Source: JAWOGN01 sp046496815 (GTDB taxonomy: Bacteria; Desulfobacterota; DSM-4660; Desulfatiglandales; Desulfatiglandaceae). Taken from it: 13,986 bases of DNA. Position 1 is the stretch's first letter; the number at the start of each line of letters is the position of its first letter. Below are positions 4,411 through 13,723 of the stretch, one piece after another. The notes under the pieces were generated by a model. It searched no databases, was not told where the DNA came from, and worked only from the letters and a program-made list of their open reading frames with translations. The position numbers were made by a program, and so were the translations under genes. The stretch is from positions 1 to 13,986 of the forward strand of contig JAWOGN010000066.1 in NCBI GenBank assembly GCA_046496815.1, in the 5' to 3' direction.

Positions 4411-7400
4411 ATGCCGGGAACAGATGGTGTCAAGAAGCGCATCAGAAAAACTTTCGGGAAAATTGATAAAATCATTGATATCCCGAATTTAATTGACATG
4501 CAAAAAGAATCTTATGAAAGGTTTCTGCAAAAGGACACGCCTCCTGATGAACGGCAGCTTTTTGGGCTTCAGGGTGCATTTAAGAGTGTCTTTCCAATTC
4601 ATGATTTCGCGGGCACGTCCTCCTTGGAATTTGTCAGATACAAGTTTGAGGATGTCAAATACGATGAAGAAGATTGCCTGAATAAAGGAATGACCTATGA
4701 GACGCCGCTTAAGCTGACTGTCAGGTTGGCTGTGTTCGATACGGACACGGCGAACGGCACCAAAAGTATCAGAGACATCAAGGAACAGGAGATCTATTTT
4801 GGGACCCTGCCCATGATGACTGAGCGGGGAACCTTCATCATTAACGGTACCGAGCGGGTGGTCGTGAGTCAGCTACATCGATCCCCGGGGGTTTTCTTTG
4901 ACCATGACAAGGGTAAGACGCATTCGAGCGGAAAGCTGCTTTACTCCGCCCGGATCATTCCGTTAAGAGGTTCCTGGCTTGATTTCGAGTTTGACCCCAA
5001 AGATATTTTGCATGTTCGGATCGATCGAAGGCGCAAATTTCCGGCCACCATACTTCTGAAGGGGCTCGGTTACTCCACCAAAGAGATCCTCCGTTATTTC
5101 TATCAAACCGAGATCATTCACATCGAGAATAACGCCCTCTGGAGAGAAGCGAAGATAGAAAACCTATATCAGAAGAGAATTACCAAGGATATCGTCGATG
5201 CAAAGACCGGAGAAATTTTAGCGAAAAAAGGGGAGAAATACACCAAACGACTGCAGAAAACCCTTGAAGGGGCGGGCGTGACACGGATCCCCATCGAAAT
5301 CTCTGATGTCGAGGGTCGTATCATCGCCGATGATTTGGTTGACCCTGAAACCGGGGAGGTTTTACTCGAGGGCAATCAGCCACTCTCGGAAGAGGCGCTG
5401 GCATTGGTGAAGGACAAGGGGATCGCCGAACTGGAGTTTCTGGTGTTGGATGCCCCGGAGGTGAGCACCACGATTCGAGATACGATGTTGTTGGACAAAG
5501 TCGATACCCCCGATGAAGCGATTCTTGATATTTACAGAAAAATGCGGCCCAGCAGCCCACCCACCCAGGAGGTCGCCAACAACTTTTGTAAGAATCTGTT
5601 TTTCAACATCAACACCTATGACCTTTCAAAGGTGGGACGATTGAAACTAAACTTCCGGCTCAATTACGATGTGCCGCTCGAACAACGAACCCTGAGAAAA
5701 GAAGATATCTTGGGTACGGTCAAAGAGTTGATCCGACTGAAGAACACGGAAGCCATGGTTGATGATATCGATAACCTTGGAAACCGCCGGGTAAGAGCGG
5801 TTGGTGAACTTTTGGAGAACCAGTATCGCATCGGGCTCGTGAGAATGGAACGGGCGATCAAAGAAAGAATGAGCCTCCAGGAAGTGGAAACCTTGATGCC
5901 CCACGATTTGATTAATTCAAAACCGGTTTCAGCAGTGGTTAAGGAGTTTTTTGGAACGAGCCAGCTGTCTCAATTCATGGACCAGACCAACCCCTTATCG
6001 GAGGTTACCCACAAGCGCAGACTGAGTGCGTTGGGCCCCGGCGGTTTGACGAGGGAGCGGGCAGGTTTTGAGGTTCGGGATGTTCACCCCACGCATTATG
6101 GCCGGATTTGCCCGATTGAGACGCCGGAAGGCCCCAACATCGGTCTGATCGTTTCGTTGAGTACGTATGCAAGGGTCAATGAGTTCGGATTCATTGAAAC
6201 ACCCTACCGGCATGTAGAGAAAGGAACCGCAACCACTCAGATTGAATACCTGTCTGCCCTTGATGAAAGAGACTATGCAATCGCCCAAGCCAATGCGCCG
6301 CTGGACGAAAGGGGCCGCTTCATAAGAAAAGAGGCGGCTGTGAGAATTGAGGGAGAGGCCGGCAAGAGCCCCATCGCGAACGTAAAGTATATGGATGTTT
6401 CGCCGGACCAGCTCGTCAGCGTGTCTGCATCCTTGATCCCTTTCCTGGAGCATGACGATGCCAACCGAGCCCTGATGGGATCAAATATGCAGCGCCAAGC
6501 CGTTCCGCTCCTGAAGGCAAAGGCGCCGTTGGTGGGAACCGGAATCGAAAGCGTGGTCGCTCGGGACTCAGGCATTTCGGTGATTGCCAAAAGAGATGGT
6601 GTTATCGAAAATGTGGATGCCTCGCGTATCGTTGTCAGGTCCAGTGGCGGATCCGATAACGACGAACCGGAGGTGGAGATCTACAAACTAATCAAGTTTA
6701 AGAAGTCCAACCAGAATAGCTGTTACACCCAAAAGCCTATTGTCCGGAAGGGTGAGATTGTAACGAAAGGGCAGATTATCGCAGACGGCCCCGCCTCGGA
6801 GCTCGGAGAGCTCGCACTGGGTCAAAACGTGATGGTGGCGTTCATGTCCTGGGGCGGATATAATTTTGAGGATTCGATGCTTATCAGCGAAAGGGTCGTG
6901 AAAGAGGATATATACACTTCAATACACATAGAAGAATTTGAAGTGGTTTCGCGGGACACCAAGCTGGGCAAAGAAGAGATTACCAAAGATATCCCCAACG
7001 TGGGCGAAGATGCGTTGAAGAATCTGGACGAAAGCGGGATCATCCGAATAGGAGCGGAAGTCCAGTCGGGCGATGTCCTTGTGGGAAAGATCACCCCCAA
7101 GGGGGAAACGCAGCTTTCTCCTGAAGAGAAACTTCTCAGGGCGATTTTTGGGGATAAGGCGGGAGACGTCAGAGACACCTCTTTGAGGGTCCCACCGGGT
7201 GTTCAGGGAACCGTCATTGACGCCAAGCTTTTTTCCAGGAGAGGCGTTGAGAAGGACGAGCGCACGCTTGCGGTCGAAGCCGAAGAAATGCTCCGAAATC
7301 GAAAAGACCACCAGGACGAGCTGGATGTCATCGGTCGAAGTGTAAAGGAGAAGATCGGCCATATCCTTGTCGACAACAAGCTCAAAACGGATATGTATGA

Positions 7401-8523
7401 CAAAGACACCGGTGAAGTGCTCATGCGCACAAATCGGAAAATAAAATGGGAAGATGTCAATCGAATTGAGATCGAGGCCTGGGCGGGTGTTGACCTGAAG
7501 GTCAGCATGGACCTGATCGAACGACTGGAGTCAATTATCGCGGCTTACACCGGCAAAGTGGCGAGCCTGAAGAAAGCGTTCGAGGATAAGATAGAGAGAT
7601 TGAGCCTCGGAGATGAGTTGGCTCCCGGCGTTATCAAGATGGTCAAGGTCTACGTAGCGGTGAAACGCAAATTGTCGGTCGGCGACAAAATGGCCGGCCG
7701 TCATGGGAACAAGGGGGTCCTGTCCCGGGTCCTTCCCATTGAAGATATGCCTTATTTTGCCGACGGTACGCCGGTGGACATCATCTTAAATCCCTTGGGG
7801 GTTCCCTCGCGGATGAATGTGGGACAGGTCCTGGAAACGCATTTGGGATGGGCATCCCATGGACTCGGCAAAAAGGTTCAGGTGCTTTTGGACAAAATGA
7901 AGGATACGCATGCGTTGCGGCGAAAACTCAGGAATGTTTTTTCGCAAAAAGAATATGATAAGTTTTTTGAGAATGCATCCGATCAGGAACTCCTTGCCCG
8001 TGCCCGATTGCTGACAGATGGGGTCCCGGTGGCTTCACCGGTATTTGACGGCGCCGAGGAGGAGGAAATTAAGAAATACCTGACGGAGGCCGGGCTGCCC
8101 GTGACCGGCCAAGCGATTCTTTATGACGGACGAACCGGGGAGCCCTTCGATCAGGAGGTGACCGTCGGTGTCATGTACGTGATGAAATTGCACCACTTGG
8201 TGGACGATAAGTTGCACGCACGCTCCATCGGACCGTATTCCCTGGTTACGCAGCAACCCCTGGGAGGAAAGGCTCAGTTCGGCGGTCAGAGATTGGGCGA
8301 AATGGAGGTTTGGGCCATGGAAGCCTATGGGGCCGCGTATACCCTCCAGGAGTTTTTGACCGTTAAATCGGATGATGTCGCCGGAAGAACCCGAATGTAT
8401 GAAAGGATCGTGAAAGGGAATAATGTGCTCGAGGCCGGACTTCCCGAGTCCTTCAAGGTACTCATGAAAGAACTTCAGAGCCTGGGTCTGGAGGTGCAGC
8501 TTTTCGAGGACAATCAAGCATAA
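4411..8523 (+). CDS. rpoB: DNA-directed RNA polymerase subunit beta
   Basis: The beta subunit forms one pincer of RNA polymerase and part of its active centre. The protein has 1370 residues, 28 more than E. coli RpoB. It starts KKRIRKTFGKIDKIIDIPNL after the first few residues. The rifampicin region is at about 517-555 (SQLSQFMDQTNPLSE, then HKRRLSALGPGG). The key positions D524, H534 and S539 (E. coli 516, 526, 531) are wild type, so a rifampicin-sensitive enzyme is expected. GDKMAGRHGNKG (1091-1102) supplies active-site lysines 1093 and 1101. The C terminus has GGKAQFGGQRLGEMEVWAMEAYGA-type sequence and EFLTVKSDDVAGR. ATG 4411 has Shine-Dalgarno AGGAG five bases upstream. rpoC begins 12 bases after the stop, so translation is probably coupled. 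No frameshift or insertion was seen. Confidence 0.99.
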   Translation: MPGTDGVKKRIRKTFGKIDKIIDIPNLIDMQKESYERFLQKDTPPDERQLFGLQGAFKSVFPIHDFAGTSSLEFVRYKFEDVKYDEEDCLNKGMTYETPLKLTVRLAVFDTDTANGTKSIRDIKEQEIYFGTLPMMTERGTFIINGTERVVVSQLHRSPGVFFDHDKGKTHSSGKLLYSARIIPLRGSWLDFEFDPKDILHVRIDRRRKFPATILLKGLGYSTKEILRYFYQTEIIHIENNALWREAKIENLYQKRITKDIVDAKTGEILAKKGEKYTKRLQKTLEGAGVTRIPIEISDVEGRIIADDLVDPETGEVLLEGNQPLSEEALALVKDKGIAELEFLVLDAPEVSTTIRDTMLLDKVDTPDEAILDIYRKMRPSSPPTQEVANNFCKNLFFNINTYDLSKVGRLKLNFRLNYDVPLEQRTLRKEDILGTVKELIRLKNTEAMVDDIDNLGNRRVRAVGELLENQYRIGLVRMERAIKERMSLQEVETLMPHDLINSKPVSAVVKEFFGTSQLSQFMDQTNPLSEVTHKRRLSALGPGGLTRERAGFEVRDVHPTHYGRICPIETPEGPNIGLIVSLSTYARVNEFGFIETPYRHVEKGTATTQIEYLSALDERDYAIAQANAPLDERGRFIRKEAAVRIEGEAGKSPIANVKYMDVSPDQLVSVSASLIPFLEHDDANRALMGSNMQRQAVPLLKAKAPLVGTGIESVVARDSGISVIAKRDGVIENVDASRIVVRSSGGSDNDEPEVEIYKLIKFKKSNQNSCYTQKPIVRKGEIVTKGQIIADGPASELGELALGQNVMVAFMSWGGYNFEDSMLISERVVKEDIYTSIHIEEFEVVSRDTKLGKEEITKDIPNVGEDALKNLDESGIIRIGAEVQSGDVLVGKITPKGETQLSPEEKLLRAIFGDKAGDVRDTSLRVPPGVQGTVIDAKLFSRRGVEKDERTLAVEAEEMLRNRKDHQDELDVIGRSVKEKIGHILVDNKLKTDMYDKDTGEVLMRTNRKIKWEDVNRIEIEAWAGVDLKVSMDLIERLESIIAAYTGKVASLKKAFEDKIERLSLGDELAPGVIKMVKVYVAVKRKLSVGDKMAGRHGNKGVLSRVLPIEDMPYFADGTPVDIILNPLGVPSRMNVGQVLETHLGWASHGLGKKVQVLLDKMKDTHALRRKLRNVFSQKEYDKFFENASDQELLARARLLTDGVPVASPVFDGAEEEEIKKYLTEAGLPVTGQAILYDGRTGEPFDQEVTVGVMYVMKLHHLVDDKLHARSIGPYSLVTQQPLGGKAQFGGQRLGEMEVWAMEAYGAAYTLQEFLTVKSDDVAGRTRMYERIVKGNNVLEAGLPESFKVLMKELQSLGLEVQLFEDNQA

Positions 8524-8528
8524 AGGAG
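8524..8528 (+). promoter_or_regulatory. Ribosome binding site fixing the TTG start of rpoC
   Basis: AGGAG overlaps the tail of rpoB (stop 8521-8523) and lies 7 bases before TTG 8536. The next in-frame ATG falls inside the N-terminal zinc finger (codon 78), so only a start near here preserves RpoC. Confidence 0.75.
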
Positions 8529-8535
8529 AAAAGGA

Positions 8536-11500
8536 TTGGAAGAGGTATATAGTTTCTTCACAAAGCCTAAAGACCCGTCAAGTTTCAATGCGGTAAGAAT
8601 TTCTCTTGCCTCGCCGGAGAAAATCAGAGAGTGGTCTTTCGGTGAAGTCAAAAAACCCGAAACCATCAACTATAGGACCTTCAAGCCGGAAAGAGACGGG
8701 CTCTTCTGCTCTAAGATATTTGGGCCTATCAAGGATTATGAATGTAACTGCGGCAAATACAAGCGCATGAAACACAGAGGTATCGTGTGCGAGAAATGCG
8801 GCGTCGAGGTCATTCAGTCAAAAGTTCGACGGGAACGAATGGGGCATATTGAACTTGCCGCCCCGGTGGCTCACATTTGGTTTTTGAAGTGTCTTCCCTC
8901 GAAGGTGGGGAATCTGCTCGATCTGACACTGAAAGATCTGGAACGTGTCCTTTACTTTGAATCTTATATTGTCATGGATCCGAAGGATACTCCGCTCACC
9001 AAAGGTACCCTGTTGACGGATGAACAACTTCAACAGGCAAGGGAAGACTTCGGAGATCGCTTCGAAGCCGGCATCGGCGCTGAATCGATTCAGGGCATGT
9101 TGCGGAATCTAAACCTGGATGAGCTTTCGGAAACCCTGAGAGCTGAAATGCTGGGGACCAAGTCCGAAGCGAAGCGGAAAAAGCTGGGCAAACGGCTCAA
9201 GATCATCGATGCATTCAGAGATTCGAAGAATCGACCTGAATGGACGATTTTGGATGCGATTCCGGTGTTGCCGCCCGACCTGAGACCGCTTGTGCCCCTC
9301 GACGGGGGTCGCTTTGCCACCTCCGATTTAAACGACCTGTATCGTCGGGTAATTAATCGGAACAATCGATTGAAAAGACTTTTGGAGCTCAATGCCCCGG
9401 ACATTATCGTCAGGAACGAGAAGCGAATGCTTCAGGAGGCCGTGGATGTTCTTTTCGACAATGGCAGGAGGGGTAAAGTCGTCACAGGCGCAAACAAACG
9501 GCCTTTCAAGTCCCTCAGTGATATGCTGAAAGGGAAACAGGGAAGGTTCCGACAGAATTTACTCGGTAAACGCGTTGACTATTCAGGCCGATCGGTCATC
9601 GTAGTCGGACCCGACCTGCGATTGCATCAGTGTGGTCTTCCCAAGAAAATGGCGTTGGAGCTTTTTAAACCTTTCATTTACAATAAGCTGGATGAAAAAG
9701 GGCTGGTCACCACGATTAAGAGTGCAAAAAAGATGGTAGATCGAGAAACACCGGAGGTCTGGGATGCCTTGGATGAGGTGGTCAGAGAGTATTGCATCCT
9801 GCTGAACAGAGCCCCGACCTTGCATCGACTCGGAATTCAGGCCTTTGAACCAATCCTCATCGAGGGGAAAGCCATTCAGCTGCATCCTTTGGTATGTACT
9901 GCCTTTAATGCGGATTTCGATGGGGATCAGATGGCGGTCCATGTCCCCCTGTCCATCGAAGCGCAGATCGAGGCCAGGGTCTTGATGATGTCCACCAACA
10001 ATATCCTATCCCCGGCCCACGGAGATCCCATCATTGTGCCCAACCAGGATATTGTCTTGGGAATCTACTACATGACCCGGGAGCGGCCATTTGCCAAGGG
10101 AGAAGGAAAGGTGTTTTCAAATCCGCAGGAGGTCCGAATCGCTCACGATGCGGGCGAATTGGATCTGCACGCATCCATCAAAGTCAGGATTGCGGGAAAA
10201 CTTGAGGAGACCACCACGGGCCGGGTAATCCTATATGAAATCCTGCCGGAATCGCTTCCTTTTTCTCTCATGAACAAGGTGATGACCAAGCGGGAACTGA
10301 GGATTTTGATCAACGAGTCCTATCGCAGGGCAGGCATCAAATCCACGGTGATTTTGGCGGACCGACTCAAGGATATGGGGTACAAATACGCGACGCTGTC
10401 GGGTATTTCGATCTCTATGAAGGACATGGTCATCCCATCGAACAAGGCGGAGATTATAGAAAAAGCGGAAAAAGAAGTCAGAAACATCGATAATCAGTAC
10501 GTCAACGGCCTCATTACGGATGGGGAAAAATACAATAAGGTCGTGGATATTTGGGCTCAATCCACAGAAAACGTGGCATCGGAGATGATGAGGGAAATGG
10601 CCTTGGAAAAGCTGGAGGGGCCGAGAAAAGAAAAGATGGAGGTGAACAGTTTTAATCCCATTTACATGATGTCTGATTCGGGGGCCAGGGGAAGCAAGGA
10701 TCAGATGCGGCAGCTGGCCGGAATGAGAGGCTTAATGGCGAAGCCATCCGGAGAGATCATTGAAACACCGATTACCTCTAATTTTCGGGAAGGACTCACG
10801 GTTCTACAATACTTCATCTCGACCCACGGCGCCCGGAAAGGCCTGGCGGACACTGCACTCAAAACGGCAAACTCCGGCTATTTGACACGGAGACTCGTGG
10901 ACGTTGCCCAAGATGCCATTGTCACTGAAGAAGACTGCAGCACAATGGACGGCATCTGGGTGGATGCCCTTGTGGAAGGTGGTGAGATCTTACAGCGGGT
11001 TGGGGAGCGCATTTTGGGTCGAGTCGCCCTGGAGGATATCTATGATCCGATGACCGGGGAACTGCTGGTGAATGCCAATGAGGAAATCGATGAAGGAAAA
11101 GTCGAAAAAATAGAAAATGCCGGTGTTGAGAGGGTCCGAATCCGATCGGTTCTGACATGTGAATCGAAACGAGGCGTCTGCAAAAAGTGCTATGGCAGGG
11201 ATCTGGCGCACGGACATGAGGTCAATATCGGTCAACCCATCGGTATCATCGCTGCGCAGTCCATCGGCGAACCGGGGACTCAGCTCACCATGCGGACATT
11301 CCACATCGGCGGCACGGCCAGTCGGCGGGTGGAGCAGTCCACCATTCAGCCAAGAAACCAGGGCCAGGTGAAATTCGTTGAATTGAAAACAGTTGAAAAC
11401 GATCAAGGCGACCTGGTCGTCATGAACCGGAACGGCGAAATCGCTATTTTGGGGAAGGGCGGCAGGGAAGTGGAGCGATATCCTATTATTTACGGTGCGA

Positions 11501-12609
11501 CCCTAAAGGTACGCGACGGTGCCAATGTCAAATCCGATCAGGTTTTGGCTGAATGGGACCCCTTCACGATACCCATTATGACGGAAGTTTCCGGGGTTAT
11601 CAAATTCGGGGATATCTTGGAAGGTCGCACCATGCGGGAGAAGCGCGATAAGGTCACGGGAAAGATCAGCAGGGTCATTGTTGAGGCCCGTGACGTGGAC
11701 ATCAGGCCGAGGATTTCCATAAAGGACGACAGCGGAAAAACAGCCGGTTTGCCCGGCAGTTCCAAGGCGAAGGCCCGTTACCATTTGCCCGTGGGGGCGA
11801 TCATTATGGTCAATGAGGGAGATAACGCAGGGCCTGGTTCCGTTTTGGCAAAGATTCCAAGAGAAACGACCAAAACAAAAGATATCACCGGAGGTCTGCC
11901 GAGAGTCGCGGAGCTGTTTGAGGTGAGAAAACCCAAGGAGACGGCTATCATCAGTGAGATCGACGGCGTTGTCTCATTCGGGAAATACACCAAAGGGAAA
12001 CGCAAAATGACAATTACCCCGGAGGTGGGCGAATCGGTTGACTACTTTGTTGCTAGGGGAAAACACGTCAGTGTTCTGGAAGGCGACTATGTCCGAGCGG
12101 GTGAAGCTTTGATGGACGGTTCCGTCAATCCCCATGACATTTTGAAAATCAGGGGGATTAAAGAACTGGCAAAATATCTTGTGAATGAGGTGCAGGAGGT
12201 TTACCGTCTTCAAGGTGTGAAAATTAACGATAAGCATATTGAGGTGATTGTCAGGCAAATGCTGCGGCAGTTAAGCGTGACGGATGTGGGTGACTCCCAG
12301 TTTCTTTTGGGCGAACATGTTGAGCGGTGGCATTTTAAGGAAGAGAATGACAAAATTATAGCGGCGGGGGGGAAGCCGGCCACTGCAGAACCCCTGCTGT
12401 TGGGAATTACCAAGGCCTCCCTGAGCACGGAGAGTTTCATATCCGCCGCCTCTTTCCAGGAAACGACCAAAGTGTTATCCGATGCCAGTGTGGCCGGGAA
12501 GGTGGATTACCTCAAAGGCCTCAAGGAGAATGTAATCATGGGTCGTTTGGTTCCGGCCGGGACCGGGGTAAGGGAATACAGAGACGTTGAGGTCGGTATT
12601 GCAAGTTGA
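8536..12609 (+). CDS. rpoC: DNA-directed RNA polymerase subunit beta'
   Basis: The beta' subunit carries the catalytic magnesium site. The protein has 1357 residues. Zinc site 1 is C70, C72, C85 and C88. The catalytic motif NADFDGD is at 458-464, with aspartates 460, 462 and 464 in exactly the E. coli positions. Zinc site 2 is C801, C875, C882 and C885. The bridge helix and trigger loop begin near IGEPGTQLTMRTFHIGG (910-926). About 180 residues of the SI3 insertion follow, and the trigger loop resumes at DITGGLPRVAELFEVRKP (1116-1133), a proteobacterial-type arrangement. The C terminus has LGITKASLSTESFISAASFQ. The start is TTG 8536, supported by AGGAG 7 bases upstream and by EEVYSFFTKPKDP-like homology. 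No alternative start keeps the zinc finger. Confidence 0.99.
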   Translation: MEEVYSFFTKPKDPSSFNAVRISLASPEKIREWSFGEVKKPETINYRTFKPERDGLFCSKIFGPIKDYECNCGKYKRMKHRGIVCEKCGVEVIQSKVRRERMGHIELAAPVAHIWFLKCLPSKVGNLLDLTLKDLERVLYFESYIVMDPKDTPLTKGTLLTDEQLQQAREDFGDRFEAGIGAESIQGMLRNLNLDELSETLRAEMLGTKSEAKRKKLGKRLKIIDAFRDSKNRPEWTILDAIPVLPPDLRPLVPLDGGRFATSDLNDLYRRVINRNNRLKRLLELNAPDIIVRNEKRMLQEAVDVLFDNGRRGKVVTGANKRPFKSLSDMLKGKQGRFRQNLLGKRVDYSGRSVIVVGPDLRLHQCGLPKKMALELFKPFIYNKLDEKGLVTTIKSAKKMVDRETPEVWDALDEVVREYCILLNRAPTLHRLGIQAFEPILIEGKAIQLHPLVCTAFNADFDGDQMAVHVPLSIEAQIEARVLMMSTNNILSPAHGDPIIVPNQDIVLGIYYMTRERPFAKGEGKVFSNPQEVRIAHDAGELDLHASIKVRIAGKLEETTTGRVILYEILPESLPFSLMNKVMTKRELRILINESYRRAGIKSTVILADRLKDMGYKYATLSGISISMKDMVIPSNKAEIIEKAEKEVRNIDNQYVNGLITDGEKYNKVVDIWAQSTENVASEMMREMALEKLEGPRKEKMEVNSFNPIYMMSDSGARGSKDQMRQLAGMRGLMAKPSGEIIETPITSNFREGLTVLQYFISTHGARKGLADTALKTANSGYLTRRLVDVAQDAIVTEEDCSTMDGIWVDALVEGGEILQRVGERILGRVALEDIYDPMTGELLVNANEEIDEGKVEKIENAGVERVRIRSVLTCESKRGVCKKCYGRDLAHGHEVNIGQPIGIIAAQSIGEPGTQLTMRTFHIGGTASRRVEQSTIQPRNQGQVKFVELKTVENDQGDLVVMNRNGEIAILGKGGREVERYPIIYGATLKVRDGANVKSDQVLAEWDPFTIPIMTEVSGVIKFGDILEGRTMREKRDKVTGKISRVIVEARDVDIRPRISIKDDSGKTAGLPGSSKAKARYHLPVGAIIMVNEGDNAGPGSVLAKIPRETTKTKDITGGLPRVAELFEVRKPKETAIISEIDGVVSFGKYTKGKRKMTITPEVGESVDYFVARGKHVSVLEGDYVRAGEALMDGSVNPHDILKIRGIKELAKYLVNEVQEVYRLQGVKINDKHIEVIVRQMLRQLSVTDVGDSQFLLGEHVERWHFKEENDKIIAAGGKPATAEPLLLGITKASLSTESFISAASFQETTKVLSDASVAGKVDYLKGLKENVIMGRLVPAGTGVREYRDVEVGIAS

Positions 12610-12638
12610 TTTTTTTGGTGCGCTTTTGCGAAAAAATG

Positions 12639-12667
12639 TTGACAAATACAAACGTAAAAAATATACA
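12639..12667 (+). promoter_or_regulatory. Sigma70-type promoter for rpsL-rpsG-tuf
   Basis: A perfect -35 box, TTGACA (12639-12644), is followed after exactly 17 bases by TATACA (12662-12667), a 4-of-6 match to TATAAT. The surroundings are AT-rich. Transcription would start near 12674-12676, giving a leader of about 64 bases before rpsL. Its place between rpoC and rpsL is where the str block would need its own promoter. No terminator with a good hairpin precedes it, so read-through from rpoC is likely as well. Confidence 0.7.
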
Positions 12668-12738
12668 AATCGTTTTGTGCCGAAAATGTTTTTGAGTTTG
12701 TACCCCGTTTTTTACTTGTTTGAAACGTAGGAGTAATT

Positions 12739-13116
12739 ATGCCGACAATAAATCAGCTTGTTCGGAAGGGCCGTCGAAAACCCAAGAAAAAGGTAAAGAC
12801 TCCCGCCCTCCAGCGGGCACCCCAAAAACGGGGGGTCTGTGTCCGGGTATACACCTCGACGCCGAAAAAACCCAACTCCGCATTGCGAAAAGTCGCGCGA
12901 GTCAGACTGACGAATGGAATTGAAGTGACTTCTTATATCCCGGGTATGGGCCACAACCTTCAAGAGCATTCCGTGGTGTTAATTCGCGGGGGACGGGTAA
13001 AGGATCTGCCCGGTGTCAGATATCATATTATTCGGGGTACCATGGACACAACCGGGGTGGATGATCGCCGTCAAGGTCGGTCAAAGTATGGCGCAAAACG
13101 ACCCAAGAGTCTTTGA
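12739..13116 (+). CDS. rpsL: 30S ribosomal protein S12
   Basis: S12 sits at the decoding centre of the small subunit and controls tRNA selection accuracy. The protein has 125 residues. It contains PQKRGVCVRVYTSTPKKPNS (28-47) and the loop GGRVKDLPGVRYH (84-96). Lysines 43 and 88, the usual streptomycin-resistance positions, are wild type, so a sensitive phenotype is expected from this gene. D89, methylthiolated in some bacteria, is present. ATG 12739 has TAGGAG (12728-12733) 5 bases upstream. A sigma70-type promoter lies about 70 bases upstream. rpsG follows after 56 bases, in which I see no clear structure. Confidence 0.98.
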   Translation: MPTINQLVRKGRRKPKKKVKTPALQRAPQKRGVCVRVYTSTPKKPNSALRKVARVRLTNGIEVTSYIPGMGHNLQEHSVVLIRGGRVKDLPGVRYHIIRGTMDTTGVDDRRQGRSKYGAKRPKSL

Positions 13117-13172
13117 GCGGGTTATCCGGTTCCCAGTCAGGATTTTATGTTTAGTTTTTACGGAGAATTTTG

Positions 13173-13643
13173 ATGCCAAGAAAAAGAGTGATTTCAAAGC
13201 GAGAGATTGTGTCTGACCCCAAATACAAAAGTGTACTGGTGGCCAAGTTCGTTAACAACCTGATGAAAAAGGGCAAAAAAAACACCGCACAATCGATCTT
13301 TTACAAATCATTCGATATCATATCGGAGAAAACAAAACAGGACCCGTTGGGTGTTTTTCAAAAAGCGGTTGAAAATGTTAAACCTGCCGTGGAAGTGAAA
13401 TCCCGTCGCGTCGGCGGCTCCACGTACCAGGTGCCCACGGAAGTCAGGCCGACCCGGCGGCAGGCACTCAGCATTCGATGGCTTATCGGCTTTGCCGGTC
13501 AGAGAGGAGAAAAAACAATGGCTGCGAAGCTGGCCGGTGAGATCATGGATGCCGCGAATTCGAGAGGGGCCGCAATGAAGAAAAAGGATGATACACACAG
13601 AATGGCCGAAGCGAATAAAGCCTTTGCACATTACAGATGGTAA
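13173..13643 (+). CDS. rpsG: 30S ribosomal protein S7
   Basis: S7 nucleates assembly of the 30S head and contacts E-site tRNA; in E. coli it represses its own operon. The protein has 156 residues, the usual length. It starts MPRKRVISKREIVSDPKYKS and has VAKFVNNLMKKGKKNTAQ, VGGSTYQVPTEVRPTRRQ and the C-terminal HRMAEANKAFAHYRW. ATG 13173 follows CGGAG (13161-13165) by 7 bases. An in-frame TTG immediately upstream (13170) is not needed. In most bacteria fusA (EF-G) comes next; here an EF-Tu gene follows after 80 bases instead. Confidence 0.98.
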   Translation: MPRKRVISKREIVSDPKYKSVLVAKFVNNLMKKGKKNTAQSIFYKSFDIISEKTKQDPLGVFQKAVENVKPAVEVKSRRVGGSTYQVPTEVRPTRRQALSIRWLIGFAGQRGEKTMAAKLAGEIMDAANSRGAAMKKKDDTHRMAEANKAFAHYRW

Positions 13644-13723
13644 GAATATTTCAATCGCTGAGAAACCGAGTGAAGCAGGTGGCGTGACGGGGTGGATTCG
13701 GGATCGTCAAGGAGGGATAAGAG

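Noticed and set aside
12610..12636. T-run, CGC-TTTT-GCG and A-run after rpoC as a terminator
   Set aside because: The GC stem has only 3 bp, the arms are offset by a 4-base bulge, and no T tract follows on the + strand.
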